NCBI GenBank assembly: GCA_937927335.1 | Contig: CALBDU010000004.1 | Coordinates: 252,362-316,361, forward strand | From: an uncultured Clostridium sp. | GTDB taxonomy: Bacteria > Bacillota > Clostridia > Clostridiales > Clostridiaceae | Direction of reading: 5' to 3' | DNA length: 64,000 nt | Shown here: positions 17,598-25,578 of the stretch, piece by piece | Layout: each line of letters begins with the position of its first letter | How positions within the stretch are numbered: the first letter of the stretch is position 1 | Translations under genes and position numbers: made by a program | The notes under the pieces: model-generated | What the model was told of the DNA's origin: nothing | Databases searched by the model: none | Seen by the model: only the letters and a program-made list of their open reading frames with translations

Positions 17598-18687
17598 CAA
17601 GCTGAACGGCAGCATTAAACTGGAAATCAAATCACTTATGCCTGAAAAGTTTATAAATCTGCTTTGGAAAAACGGAGCACAAATAAAAAATGTAAGAAAA
17701 ATAGATATTACCACCATGGAACTGGAGATGTCCCTAAAGGACTACTATATGGTGGATAAAATATCAAAGAAGACAAACACTAAAATTAAGGTTATTGGTA
17801 GAAAGGGTTCTGCCTTTATCTGGGTAAGATACAGGAGAAGAACTGCGCTTCTGCTAGGTGTTTTGGTGTTTGCAGGTATTTTGTACTATTTATCAACCTT
17901 TATCTGGGGTATAGAAATAACCGGAGATAAGCTTTTGTCTCCCTATGAAATCAGGCAGCAGCTAACCGGCCTTGGTATCAAGGCAGGCATAAAAAAAAGC
18001 AGTATCAATGTTTATGAACTGGAAGAAAAACTCATGAGCGGAAATGAAAGCATCATGTGGGTGAGAGTTCGAATGGAGGGCTCGAAGCTTAATATAGCTG
18101 CAGCAGAAAGACAGTCACCTCCTGAAATTACCGAAAACAATGTGCCCTGCAGCTTGACGGCAGCCAGAGACGGTGAGGTAGTGAGAATTTATGCCAAAGC
18201 TGGAGAAGCGGTTGTAAAACCAGGAGACATAGTTAAAAAGGGACAGCTTTTGGTGAAGGGAGAAACTGTCCATGCACAGGGGACGGTGATAGCCCGGACC
18301 TTTTATGAAAAAATTAAGGATGTCAGCCTTACGGAAGTAAAAAGGGAAAGAACGGGGAATAAGGTAAGCAGCGTATATTTGAACATTGGAGGCAGGAAAC
18401 TATATTTAAAAAAATGTACAAATCCTTACCAGAAGTATGATAAAATAGAGGATAATAAATCCTTTGCAACTATTATTACTTATTATGAGGTTAAAGAAAC
18501 TACCATAACCAGGGATCAAAAACAGCTGGTGGAAGCAACTGTTAATGAGATATATGAAAGCATAAAGGAGGAGCTGAAACCCTCCGTTCAAATAGTTGAC
18601 AAGATTACAGATGTAAAAAATGGTGATTTAACAGAAGTGAGAGTTCTGGTGGTAGCAGAAGAAGATATTGCATCAGAGGAAAACTAA
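17584..18687 (+). CDS. yqfD: Sporulation protein YqfD
   Basis: YqfD is a mother-cell membrane protein needed for efficient sporulation. The 367-residue product has an N-terminal domain, one membrane segment (about residues 88-110) and a large outer domain with DGEVVRIYAKAGEAVVKPGD, typical of the family. The start ATG 17584 gives the best family N terminus (MKVFNKLNGSIKLEIKSL) but its GGGAGG (17562-17567) is 16 bases away. A TTG at 17578 is better spaced, so the start is uncertain by two codons. It overlaps yqfC. Confidence 0.9.
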   Translation: MKVFNKLNGSIKLEIKSLMPEKFINLLWKNGAQIKNVRKIDITTMELEMSLKDYYMVDKISKKTNTKIKVIGRKGSAFIWVRYRRRTALLLGVLVFAGILYYLSTFIWGIEITGDKLLSPYEIRQQLTGLGIKAGIKKSSINVYELEEKLMSGNESIMWVRVRMEGSKLNIAAAERQSPPEITENNVPCSLTAARDGEVVRIYAKAGEAVVKPGDIVKKGQLLVKGETVHAQGTVIARTFYEKIKDVSLTEVKRERTGNKVSSVYLNIGGRKLYLKKCTNPYQKYDKIEDNKSFATIITYYEVKETTITRDQKQLVEATVNEIYESIKEELKPSVQIVDKITDVKNGDLTEVRVLVVAEEDIASEEN

Positions 18688-18697
18688 GGAGATTGTG

Positions 18698-20770
18698 ATG
18701 AAGGAAAAAATAATAGATTACTTTAGCAATAAGGAAAACCCAAGAAGAGTCCTTACATTTCTAATAACATTTATGTTCCTTTTTTTTATTCTGGCCACAT
18801 CCCTTATAACAGAGAAGTACAACCTAAGTGAGGGTGATATAGCTAAAGCTGATATTAGAGCTCCCAGAGAAGTTGAGGATTCGGCCCTCACTGAAGAAAG
18901 AAGGCAGCAGGCACTGAATTCAGTACCTCTGCAGTTTAATAAGGAAACCAGCGTAAAAGCTGACGTTGCAAGTGAGGTTAATAAGTTCTTTCAGGATCTG
19001 GAACAGGTGAAGAACTCTTCCGCAGATTCATCAATGAAGCTGGCGGCTATTAAAGGAAAAACATCCATGAGTCTTTCAGATGAAGATTTAAGCTATGCAT
19101 TAAGCTTAAGCAGCACTGAAGCCGCTTATACAAAGGAGTTTCTATTAAAGACCATGGATAGCCTTTATGATGGCAGTACAATAAGTGACAATACGCAGAA
19201 AAGCAATCAAGAGGACATTAAGAAAGCCCAGGAATATGTCCTTATACAGGTGAACAGCTCAAAGCTTTCAAAGGCTTCCAGGGAAGTTGCCACTGCTGTT
19301 GGTTATTCAGAAATAAAGCCTAATTTTTATTATGACAAGTATAAAACTGAAGAGCTTAAACGGGAGGCGTTAAAGAAGGTATCTCCTGTGATGATAAAAA
19401 AAGACCAGATAATAGTTAAGGAAGGAGAACCTGTAACAAAGGATCAGATAAAAATCCTTCAGGAGCTTAGTTTAATCAACAGCAATAGTCATTATTCAGG
19501 CTACCTTTACCTTAGCCTTGGGGTACTGGTGCTGTTTGTAATGGCTCTGCAGTGGTTTTACCTTTCCAAGTATTATAATGAAATATTCAAGGATACTAAA
19601 AAGCTGATAATGATTAATATGCTTAACTGTGCAGCTGTTTTGCTGGCCAGGACAATAAATATGGTATCACCTTTTTTTATACCGCTGGCTTTCATTCCTA
19701 TGATATTCACTCTGGCGGTAAATTATAAGGTGGCTTTGGTTTCCACGGTATTAAACTGCATACTTATAAGCGGTGCAGTAAATTTTAATGTGGAAATCAC
19801 ACTTCTGGCTGCAGCAAATGCTTTGGCCGGATCAATAATAATTAAAAAGATGAATCAGAGGAACGAAATACTTTTTGCAACCTTATATATAAGCATAATA
19901 AATGTGGTGCTTACCTTTTCCATTGGACTGCTTATAAGCAGCAATGTGCCCGACGTCGCAAACAAGTCCCTGCAGGCATTTATTGCAGGAATATTGTCAG
20001 GCATACTGACTATTGGTTTTCTTCCTTTTTTCGAAAATGTATTTGACGTGCTTACAGCAATTAAGCTGCTGGAGCTTACAAACCCCAATAATCCTCTTTT
20101 GAAAAGACTTCTAATTGAAGCACCTGGCACCTACCACCACAGCATACTGGTGGGAAATTTGTCAGAGCTTGCTGTGGAGGCTGTTGGAGGTGATCCTATT
20201 TTTGCAAGGGCATGTGCATACTATCATGATGTTGGGAAGCTTAAAAGGCCCTACTTTTTTAAGGAAAACCAGCTGGAAAATGATAATCCCCATAATAAAA
20301 TCACTCCAAATCTAAGCACCCTTATTATAATCTCTCATGTAAAGGATGGGGTGGAGCTGGCCAGGGAATATAAGCTCCCAAAGAAAATAATAGATGTGAT
20401 AGAGCAGCATCATGGTACCTCTCTTGTACAATATTTTTATCTCACAGTGAAAAACAGCAGCATGAATCCTTCCGGCTTGAATGAGGATGATTTCAGGTAC
20501 AAGGGCCCAATACCTGAGAGCAGGGAGGCAGCTGTAATTATGCTGGCGGATGCCGTGGAGGCAGCTGTTAGATCTATAGCTGATCCAACCGGGGAAAAAA
20601 TTGAAGAAAAGGTCAATTATATAATTAAAAACAGAATGGATGATGGACAGCTTGATAATTGCGAACTTACCTTAAGGGATATAGAAAAGGTAAGAAAGTC
20701 CTTCCTTAGCATATTTAACGGAATCTATCATAACAGGATAGAATATCCTGTGGATAAATGGGAAAAATAG
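18698..20770 (+). CDS. pgpH: Cyclic-di-AMP phosphodiesterase PgpH (7TM-HD)
   Basis: The 690-residue membrane protein (YqfF/PgpH) hydrolyses the second messenger c-di-AMP. It has an N-terminal membrane segment, an extracellular 7TMR-HDED domain of about 230 residues, seven membrane helices (about residues 265-460) and a cytoplasmic HD domain with HHSILVGNLSE, ACAYYHDVGKLKRP and IIEQHH-like IEQHHGTSLV. The start ATG 18698 follows AAGGAG; the frame is open upstream into yqfD. The position between yqfD and ybeY is conserved. Confidence 0.95.
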   Translation: MKEKIIDYFSNKENPRRVLTFLITFMFLFFILATSLITEKYNLSEGDIAKADIRAPREVEDSALTEERRQQALNSVPLQFNKETSVKADVASEVNKFFQDLEQVKNSSADSSMKLAAIKGKTSMSLSDEDLSYALSLSSTEAAYTKEFLLKTMDSLYDGSTISDNTQKSNQEDIKKAQEYVLIQVNSSKLSKASREVATAVGYSEIKPNFYYDKYKTEELKREALKKVSPVMIKKDQIIVKEGEPVTKDQIKILQELSLINSNSHYSGYLYLSLGVLVLFVMALQWFYLSKYYNEIFKDTKKLIMINMLNCAAVLLARTINMVSPFFIPLAFIPMIFTLAVNYKVALVSTVLNCILISGAVNFNVEITLLAAANALAGSIIIKKMNQRNEILFATLYISIINVVLTFSIGLLISSNVPDVANKSLQAFIAGILSGILTIGFLPFFENVFDVLTAIKLLELTNPNNPLLKRLLIEAPGTYHHSILVGNLSELAVEAVGGDPIFARACAYYHDVGKLKRPYFFKENQLENDNPHNKITPNLSTLIIISHVKDGVELAREYKLPKKIIDVIEQHHGTSLVQYFYLTVKNSSMNPSGLNEDDFRYKGPIPESREAAVIMLADAVEAAVRSIADPTGEKIEEKVNYIIKNRMDDGQLDNCELTLRDIEKVRKSFLSIFNGIYHNRIEYPVDKWEK

Positions 20771-20779
20771 GGGTGTAAT

Positions 20780-21286
20780 ATGATTTACTTTGAAAATAAT
20801 CAGAATATCATCAATGTGGACAGCGAATTTTACAAATTAATAGAGAATATTGTAGCCTGCGCCCTGAAGGAGGAAGGGGTTTCAGTGGAATATGAATTGA
20901 GCATTACCCTGGTGGATAATGAAGAAATACAGCAGCTCAATTCCCAGTTCAGAAACCTTGACAAGGTTACGGATGTGCTGTCCTTTCCAATGCTTAATTA
21001 TGCAAGCGGTAAGGTATTCAGGGACTGCTACAGAGATAATAAATTCGGCCCGGAAGATCTGGATGGGGATAAGCTTCTTTTAGGTGACATTGTGCTTTCA
21101 ATGGAAAAAGCACAGGAGCAGGGTGTGGAATTCGGCCATGGATTTAAAAGAGAAGCCTGCTACCTTACACTTCATTCCGTTTTACATCTTCTTGGCTATG
21201 ACCATATAAAAGAAGCGGAAAAGAAAATTATGCGCCGCAGAGAAGAGGAAATACTTGAAAAATTTGATCTTTCAAGGGGTGATTAA
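20780..21286 (+). CDS. ybeY: Endoribonuclease YbeY
   Basis: YbeY is a zinc RNase for 16S rRNA 3' maturation and ribosome quality control. The 168-residue protein contains the metal-binding signature HSVLHLLGYDHI near residue 133 and the conserved TDVLSFPM. ATG 20780 follows GGGGTGTA. The next gene starts immediately after its stop. Confidence 0.96.
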   Translation: MIYFENNQNIINVDSEFYKLIENIVACALKEEGVSVEYELSITLVDNEEIQQLNSQFRNLDKVTDVLSFPMLNYASGKVFRDCYRDNKFGPEDLDGDKLLLGDIVLSMEKAQEQGVEFGHGFKREACYLTLHSVLHLLGYDHIKEAEKKIMRRREEEILEKFDLSRGD

Positions 21287-21985
21287 ATGAAGGTTAAAAA
21301 GCTTCTGGACAGCTTTAATTACGCCATTGAAGGAATTATACATTCTGTAAGGACCCAAAGGAATATGAGAATACATATGGCAGCAGCTCTGATAATTTTA
21401 ACCGCCTGCTTTTTTTATGATATAAGCAGAACTGAGCTGCTAATAGTTCTTATAACCATCACTCTGGTTATTATGGCAGAGCTGTTCAATACGGCTATAG
21501 AGCTTGCCATAGACAGCACTACAAATTATTATCACCCTTTGGTTAAGCTGGCCAAAAATGCCGCCGCCGGGGGAGTGCTGGTATCGGCTGTGAATGCAGC
21601 TGCTGTGGGCTATATAATATTTTGGGATAAATTGAAGTTTATTAATTTTGAATTAATTCACAAGGTAAGAGTATCAAGTCCATACACAATTTTCATGATA
21701 CTGACTATAATGAGTATTGCAGTGGTAATAGTTAAAGCCATGGCAAGAGAAGGGACACCGTTAAGGGGCGGCATGCCCAGCGGCCACAGCGCCCTGGCAT
21801 TTTCCATAGCCACAGCCATGACCTTGATTTCAGGGCAGACAGTAGTTTTTGTACTGAGCTTCATACTAGCCTTTATTGTAGCACAGAGCAGAGTGGATTC
21901 AGGAGTTCATTCAGTGCTGGAGGTAGTATTTGGGGCCATATTTGGCATATTATTGACAATTCTCCTTTATCAAATTTTTACATAG
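21287..21985 (+). CDS. Undecaprenol/diacylglycerol kinase fused to a PAP2 phosphatase
   Basis: The 232-residue protein joins two membrane enzymes. Residues 1-120 are a DgkA-like lipid kinase with the signature AELFNTAIELAIDS. Residues 130-232 are a PAP2 phosphatase with GGMPSGHSALAF and SRVDSGVHSVLEV, which together hold the PSGH and SRx5H motifs. In Firmicutes the kinase acts on undecaprenol, and the phosphatase could remove phosphate from undecaprenyl phosphate or pyrophosphate, so both halves may act on the wall-lipid carrier. The two-domain form is known in some clostridia; Bacillus has the kinase alone at this locus. It directly follows ybeY. Confidence 0.9.
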   Translation: MKVKKLLDSFNYAIEGIIHSVRTQRNMRIHMAAALIILTACFFYDISRTELLIVLITITLVIMAELFNTAIELAIDSTTNYYHPLVKLAKNAAAGGVLVSAVNAAAVGYIIFWDKLKFINFELIHKVRVSSPYTIFMILTIMSIAVVIVKAMAREGTPLRGGMPSGHSALAFSIATAMTLISGQTVVFVLSFILAFIVAQSRVDSGVHSVLEVVFGAIFGILLTILLYQIFT

Positions 21986-21995
21986 GGGTGAGAAC

Positions 21996-22388
21996 ATGGA
22001 TATTAACAAATTAATAAAACTGGCTATGGCGGCAAGAGAATATGCATATACACCATATTCCAGGTTTAATGTAGGAGCCAGCCTTCTAATGGAGGATGGC
22101 GCCGTGTACACAGGTTGTAATATTGAAAATGCCGCCTATGGTGCCACAAATTGTGCAGAAAGGACAGCCATTTTCAAGGCGGTATCTGAAGGACATAAAA
22201 AAATAAAGGCATTATGTGTCATAGGCCCCGACGGCAGGTATACCTGGCCCTGTGGAATCTGCAGGCAGGTCATAGCAGAATTTGCAGATACAGATACAAA
22301 AATCATCATAGCAAGGGATGAAAATGAATACATCATTAAAACACTGGAGGATATTCTTCCAGGTGCATTCACAAAAAAAGATTTATAG
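21996..22388 (+). CDS. cdd: Cytidine deaminase
   Basis: The 130-residue zinc enzyme deaminates cytidine and deoxycytidine for pyrimidine salvage. The active-site motif CAERTAIF and the zinc motif PCGICRQV are both present, along with SRFNVGASLL. The length is normal. It lies 10 bases after the kinase-phosphatase fusion and 14 bases before era. Confidence 0.96.
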   Translation: MDINKLIKLAMAAREYAYTPYSRFNVGASLLMEDGAVYTGCNIENAAYGATNCAERTAIFKAVSEGHKKIKALCVIGPDGRYTWPCGICRQVIAEFADTDTKIIIARDENEYIIKTLEDILPGAFTKKDL

Positions 22389-22402
22389 TAAGGAGTATAC
22401 AT

Positions 22403-23284
22403 ATGTTTAAATCAGGATTTGTAACTATAATAGGAAGGCCAAATGTGGGGAAATCCACACTTCTTAATTACATAATGGGGGAAAAGTTGTCCATAGTTTC
22501 AAGCAAACCCCAGACCACCAGAAATAACATCCAGACAATTTTGAATGGGGACCAGTATCAGGTAGTATTCGTTGATACTCCAGGAATCCATAAGCCTAAG
22601 CATAAGCTTGGCGAATATATGGTGAAGGTTGCCAGGGATTCACTTAGGGAAGTGGATCTGGTGCTTTTCTTAACCACTCCGGAGGTGGAGATGGGAAAAG
22701 GAGACAAATTTATTCTGGAACAGCTTAAGGAAGCAGAGGTACCTGTATTTTTGGTGTTGAACAAAATTGATGAAAATACCCAGGAAAGAGTGGCAGAATC
22801 CCTGAAAAACTATGCTGCTGAATTTAATTTTGCTGAAATTGTTCCTATTTCAGCCATTAAGGGGAAAAATGTTGATAAACTGAAAGAGCTTATGATATCC
22901 TACATGCCTGAAGGACCAAAATATTATCCTGAGGACATGATCGCAGATGTGCAGGAAAGATTTGTGGTGGCTGAAATTATAAGGGAAAAAGCACTGAGAC
23001 TCCTTTCTGAGGAAGTGCCCCATGGCATTGCAGTGGATATAACCGCTATGAAAAGGGACGAAAAGGGTTTATACAAGATAACTGCCGATATCCTGTGCGA
23101 AAAGGACTCCCATAAAGGCATAATTATAGGTAAAAAGGGTGCTATGCTGAAGAAAATCTCCAGCTATGCCAGAGCGGATATTGAAAAATTTCTCGGTGAA
23201 CAGATATACCTTGAACTATGGGTTAAGGTAAGGAAGGATTGGAGAGACAGCTCCAATCTTCTTAAAGATCTTGGGTATAAGTAA
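22403..23284 (+). CDS. era: GTPase Era
   Basis: Era is a GTPase that binds 16S rRNA and assists 30S maturation. The 293-residue protein has G1 GRPNVGKSTLLN, G3 DTPGIHKPKHKLGEYM and G4 NKID, and a C-terminal KH RNA-binding domain with the GKKGAMLKKISSYAR loop. RBS AAGGAGTA before ATG 22403. The cdd-era-recO order is conserved in Firmicutes. Confidence 0.97.
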   Translation: MFKSGFVTIIGRPNVGKSTLLNYIMGEKLSIVSSKPQTTRNNIQTILNGDQYQVVFVDTPGIHKPKHKLGEYMVKVARDSLREVDLVLFLTTPEVEMGKGDKFILEQLKEAEVPVFLVLNKIDENTQERVAESLKNYAAEFNFAEIVPISAIKGKNVDKLKELMISYMPEGPKYYPEDMIADVQERFVVAEIIREKALRLLSEEVPHGIAVDITAMKRDEKGLYKITADILCEKDSHKGIIIGKKGAMLKKISSYARADIEKFLGEQIYLELWVKVRKDWRDSSNLLKDLGYK

Positions 23285-23351
23285 ATTATATTTAATATTT
23301 TATATAATTAGGGTATAATAATACTAAACCTGCTGACAGGGGGATGATATT

Positions 23352-24107
23352 CTGTCCATATTTAAAACTCGTGGAATAGTATTAAGAACTCAGGATATTA
23401 ATGAAAATGATAAACTCCTGTGGCTGTTCACCGAAAAGCTTGGAAAGGTTACCGCTGTAGCGAAAGGGGCCAAAAGGGGCAAAAGCAAGCTTCTCGTTTC
23501 AAGTCTGCAGTTCTGTTATGGGGATTATGTGCTTTACCGTGGGAAAAGCATGTATACCGTAAATGAATGCCAGGTTATTGAATCCTTTCAGGGGCTTCTA
23601 AAGGATATAGAGCATATAACCTACGGCTCCTACCTTTGTGAGTTGATACATATAAGCATGCAGGAGGAGGAAAGCAACAGAAGGCTTTTCATATATCTCA
23701 TATCTGCATTTTATTTTATGAAAAATGAAATTACCGATATTGAAATCCTGGCAAGAGCCTTTGAGGTTAAGCTGCTTGAGGCTACAGGCTTTACTCTGAA
23801 TCTGGAGAACTGCTCTTTATGCAGAAAAAAGATCAGCACAGCAGACTATATCAGCCTACAGTACGGAGGCGGAGTATGCAGCAGCTGTGAAAAGGTCAAC
23901 GGCATTAAAATAAGTAATGGGGCCTACAATGCGTTGAGATTTCTTTCAAAAATGTCCTTTGAAAACATATATAGGGTTTCCCTTACAGATGAAGTGAAGG
24001 AGGAACTTTATAAAATATTATCAATATTTATATCACAAAATTATTTTAAAAAGCCTAAAAGCCTTGAAACGTTATATTATTTAAAAGGAGTGAATAATAA
24101 TGAGTGA
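23352..24107 (+). CDS. recO: DNA repair protein RecO (non-canonical start)
   Basis: RecO loads RecA by displacing SSB in recombinational repair. The family N terminus SIFKTRGIVLRTQDINENDK is encoded from 23355, upstream of any ATG, GTG or TTG in this frame. The nearest start candidates are CTG (23352) and ATT (23349), 8 and 5 bases after AGGGGG (23338-23343). CTG is chosen here, giving 251 residues, the normal length. The OB-fold, the helical part and the zinc motif (CSLCRKK, VCSSCEK) are all intact. The first standard start, GTG at 23529, would remove 59 residues of the OB fold. The gene overlaps the next by 8 bases. Confidence 0.88.
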   Translation: MSIFKTRGIVLRTQDINENDKLLWLFTEKLGKVTAVAKGAKRGKSKLLVSSLQFCYGDYVLYRGKSMYTVNECQVIESFQGLLKDIEHITYGSYLCELIHISMQEEESNRRLFIYLISAFYFMKNEITDIEILARAFEVKLLEATGFTLNLENCSLCRKKISTADYISLQYGGGVCSSCEKVNGIKISNGAYNALRFLSKMSFENIYRVSLTDEVKEELYKILSIFISQNYFKKPKSLETLYYLKGVNNNE

Positions 24108-24684
24108 AATTACATTGGAAAAAATCGATATTATCCGAGAGAGAACCGGTGCCAGCTATGCAGAAGCCAAGGAAGCTCTTGAAGTAAGTGATGGAAATGT
24201 AGTAGATGCATTGATTTATCTTGAAAACCAGAAAAAATCTCCTGTGGACGATATGGTTACCTCCAAGGAAGAATTTATGGCTTGGATAAAGGATCTTGTT
24301 AAAAAAGGTAATGTAAATAGAATAAAAATAAAAAAAGATGAAAAAGTAGTAGTGGATGTACCGGTTAATGCAGGTGTTGCAGCTACACTCACTGCACTTA
24401 TATGGCCGCCAATTCTTGCGCTGGGTCTTTTAACTGCAGTGGCAACAAAGATTACCATTGAAATAACCAAGGATGACGGCACTGTAGAAGTTGTGAACAA
24501 GGTGTTTAAAAATACCATGCATGACGTGAAGGAAAAGGTTTATGATGCAGCTTCAGACTTAAAGGATAAATTTTCTGGCAAGGACAAGGCTGAAAATAAG
24601 GATGATAATGTGTATCAGTATACAGTAAAGTTTGAAGAAATGGATGATGAACCAAAAAAGGAAGAGCCAAAAGAAGATAAATAG
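24100..24684 (+). CDS. UBA-like / DUF4342 domain protein
   Basis: The 194-residue protein starts with a UBA-like domain similar to the EF-Ts N terminus (ITLEKIDIIRERTGASYAEAKEAL), then a DUF4342 region with one hydrophobic stretch (about residues 90-115, AATLTALIWPPILALGLLT) and a highly charged tail. No enzymatic motif is visible and the function is unknown. It starts at ATG 24100 behind AAAGGAGTG inside recO, and is the last gene of the yqfC-recO cluster. The gene next to recO is of this kind in several clostridia. Confidence 0.85.
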   Translation: MSEITLEKIDIIRERTGASYAEAKEALEVSDGNVVDALIYLENQKKSPVDDMVTSKEEFMAWIKDLVKKGNVNRIKIKKDEKVVVDVPVNAGVAATLTALIWPPILALGLLTAVATKITIEITKDDGTVEVVNKVFKNTMHDVKEKVYDAASDLKDKFSGKDKAENKDDNVYQYTVKFEEMDDEPKKEEPKEDK

Positions 24685-24690
24685 TATTTT

Positions 24691-24723
24691 AAGTCGGCAG
24701 GGTAACAAACCTGCTGACTTTTT
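24691..24723 (+). terminator. Terminator closing the yqfC-recO cluster
   Basis: AAGTCGGCAGG (24691-24701) pairs with CCTGCTGACTT (24710-24720), with one wobble and an 8-base loop, followed by Ts. Confidence 0.85.
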
Positions 24724-24900
24724 GCATAATATATAAGGCCACAATGAAATAAGTGTTATACTATTTAAAGAAATATGTGCATTTAATATTTACATCCCCT
24801 ATTATTTGTAGCATAACTCTTGTATAAATAATATAATAATGCTATACTATTTAATATTGACAAATATACTCAATTAGTTCTGCTTTATAGTGGAAAGAAG

Positions 24901-25551
24901 GTGATTAACATTAAATTATCATCAAGACAGGAAGCAATAATTAAATTAGTGAAGGATAATCAGCCTATCACCAGTGAACATCTGGCCGAAAAGCTAAATG
25001 TAACCAGGGCTGCGCTGAGACCGGATCTATCAATTTTAACCATGAGCGGAATTTTGGAAGCTAAGCCGAAGGTTGGATATGTTTTTTCCAAAAAACCTTC
25101 AAACAGCCCATTAACAGAATTCGTAAGGAATATCAAGGTTATGGATATAATGTCAAAACCGGTGGTGGTGGATGAAAACACTACGGTTTATGATGCCATA
25201 GTACACCTTTTTTTAAATGATGTGGGAACCCTTTTCATTGAAAATAATGGAGTATTGGTGGGAGCTGTATCCAGAAAGGATTTCCTTAAAATTGCCATGG
25301 GAGGCACCGACATACATAAAGTTCCGGTAGGAATCATAATGACCAGAATGCCAAATCTTATATCCGTTTTTCCGGAAGATGATGCATATTCTGCAGCAAG
25401 GAAAATAATGGATCACGAAGTAGATAGTCTTCCTGTGATAGAAAAGGCATTAGTAGGCCACAAGGAAATTTATAAAATTATTGGCAAAGTTTCAAAAACT
25501 AATGTAACCAGGCTGTTCGTAAATATGGGCGAAAGCGGTTATGGTGAATAG
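24901..25551 (+). CDS. HTH-CBS transcriptional regulator (CcpN/YqzB-like)
   Basis: The 216-residue protein has an N-terminal winged HTH (residues 5-60, LSSRQEAIIKLVKDNQPITS) and two CBS domains (about 78-135 and 142-205). This is the layout of CcpN/YqzB, a repressor of gluconeogenic genes in Bacillus. It lies 27 bases before ppdK, so control of that gene by adenine nucleotides or metabolites through the CBS pair is likely. The GTG start at 24901 is embedded in the SD-like AAGAAGGTGAT; an in-frame ATT at 24910 would be better spaced, so the first codons are uncertain. Confidence 0.87.
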   Translation: MINIKLSSRQEAIIKLVKDNQPITSEHLAEKLNVTRAALRPDLSILTMSGILEAKPKVGYVFSKKPSNSPLTEFVRNIKVMDIMSKPVVVDENTTVYDAIVHLFLNDVGTLFIENNGVLVGAVSRKDFLKIAMGGTDIHKVPVGIIMTRMPNLISVFPEDDAYSAARKIMDHEVDSLPVIEKALVGHKEIYKIIGKVSKTNVTRLFVNMGESGYGE

Positions 25552-25578
25552 ATAATATAGTGTAAAGGGGATGTTTGT

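Noticed and set aside
23344..23379. ATG near the recO ribosome binding site as the recO start
   Set aside because: Out of frame with recO; stops after 11 codons. Kept only as a possible competing mini-ORF.
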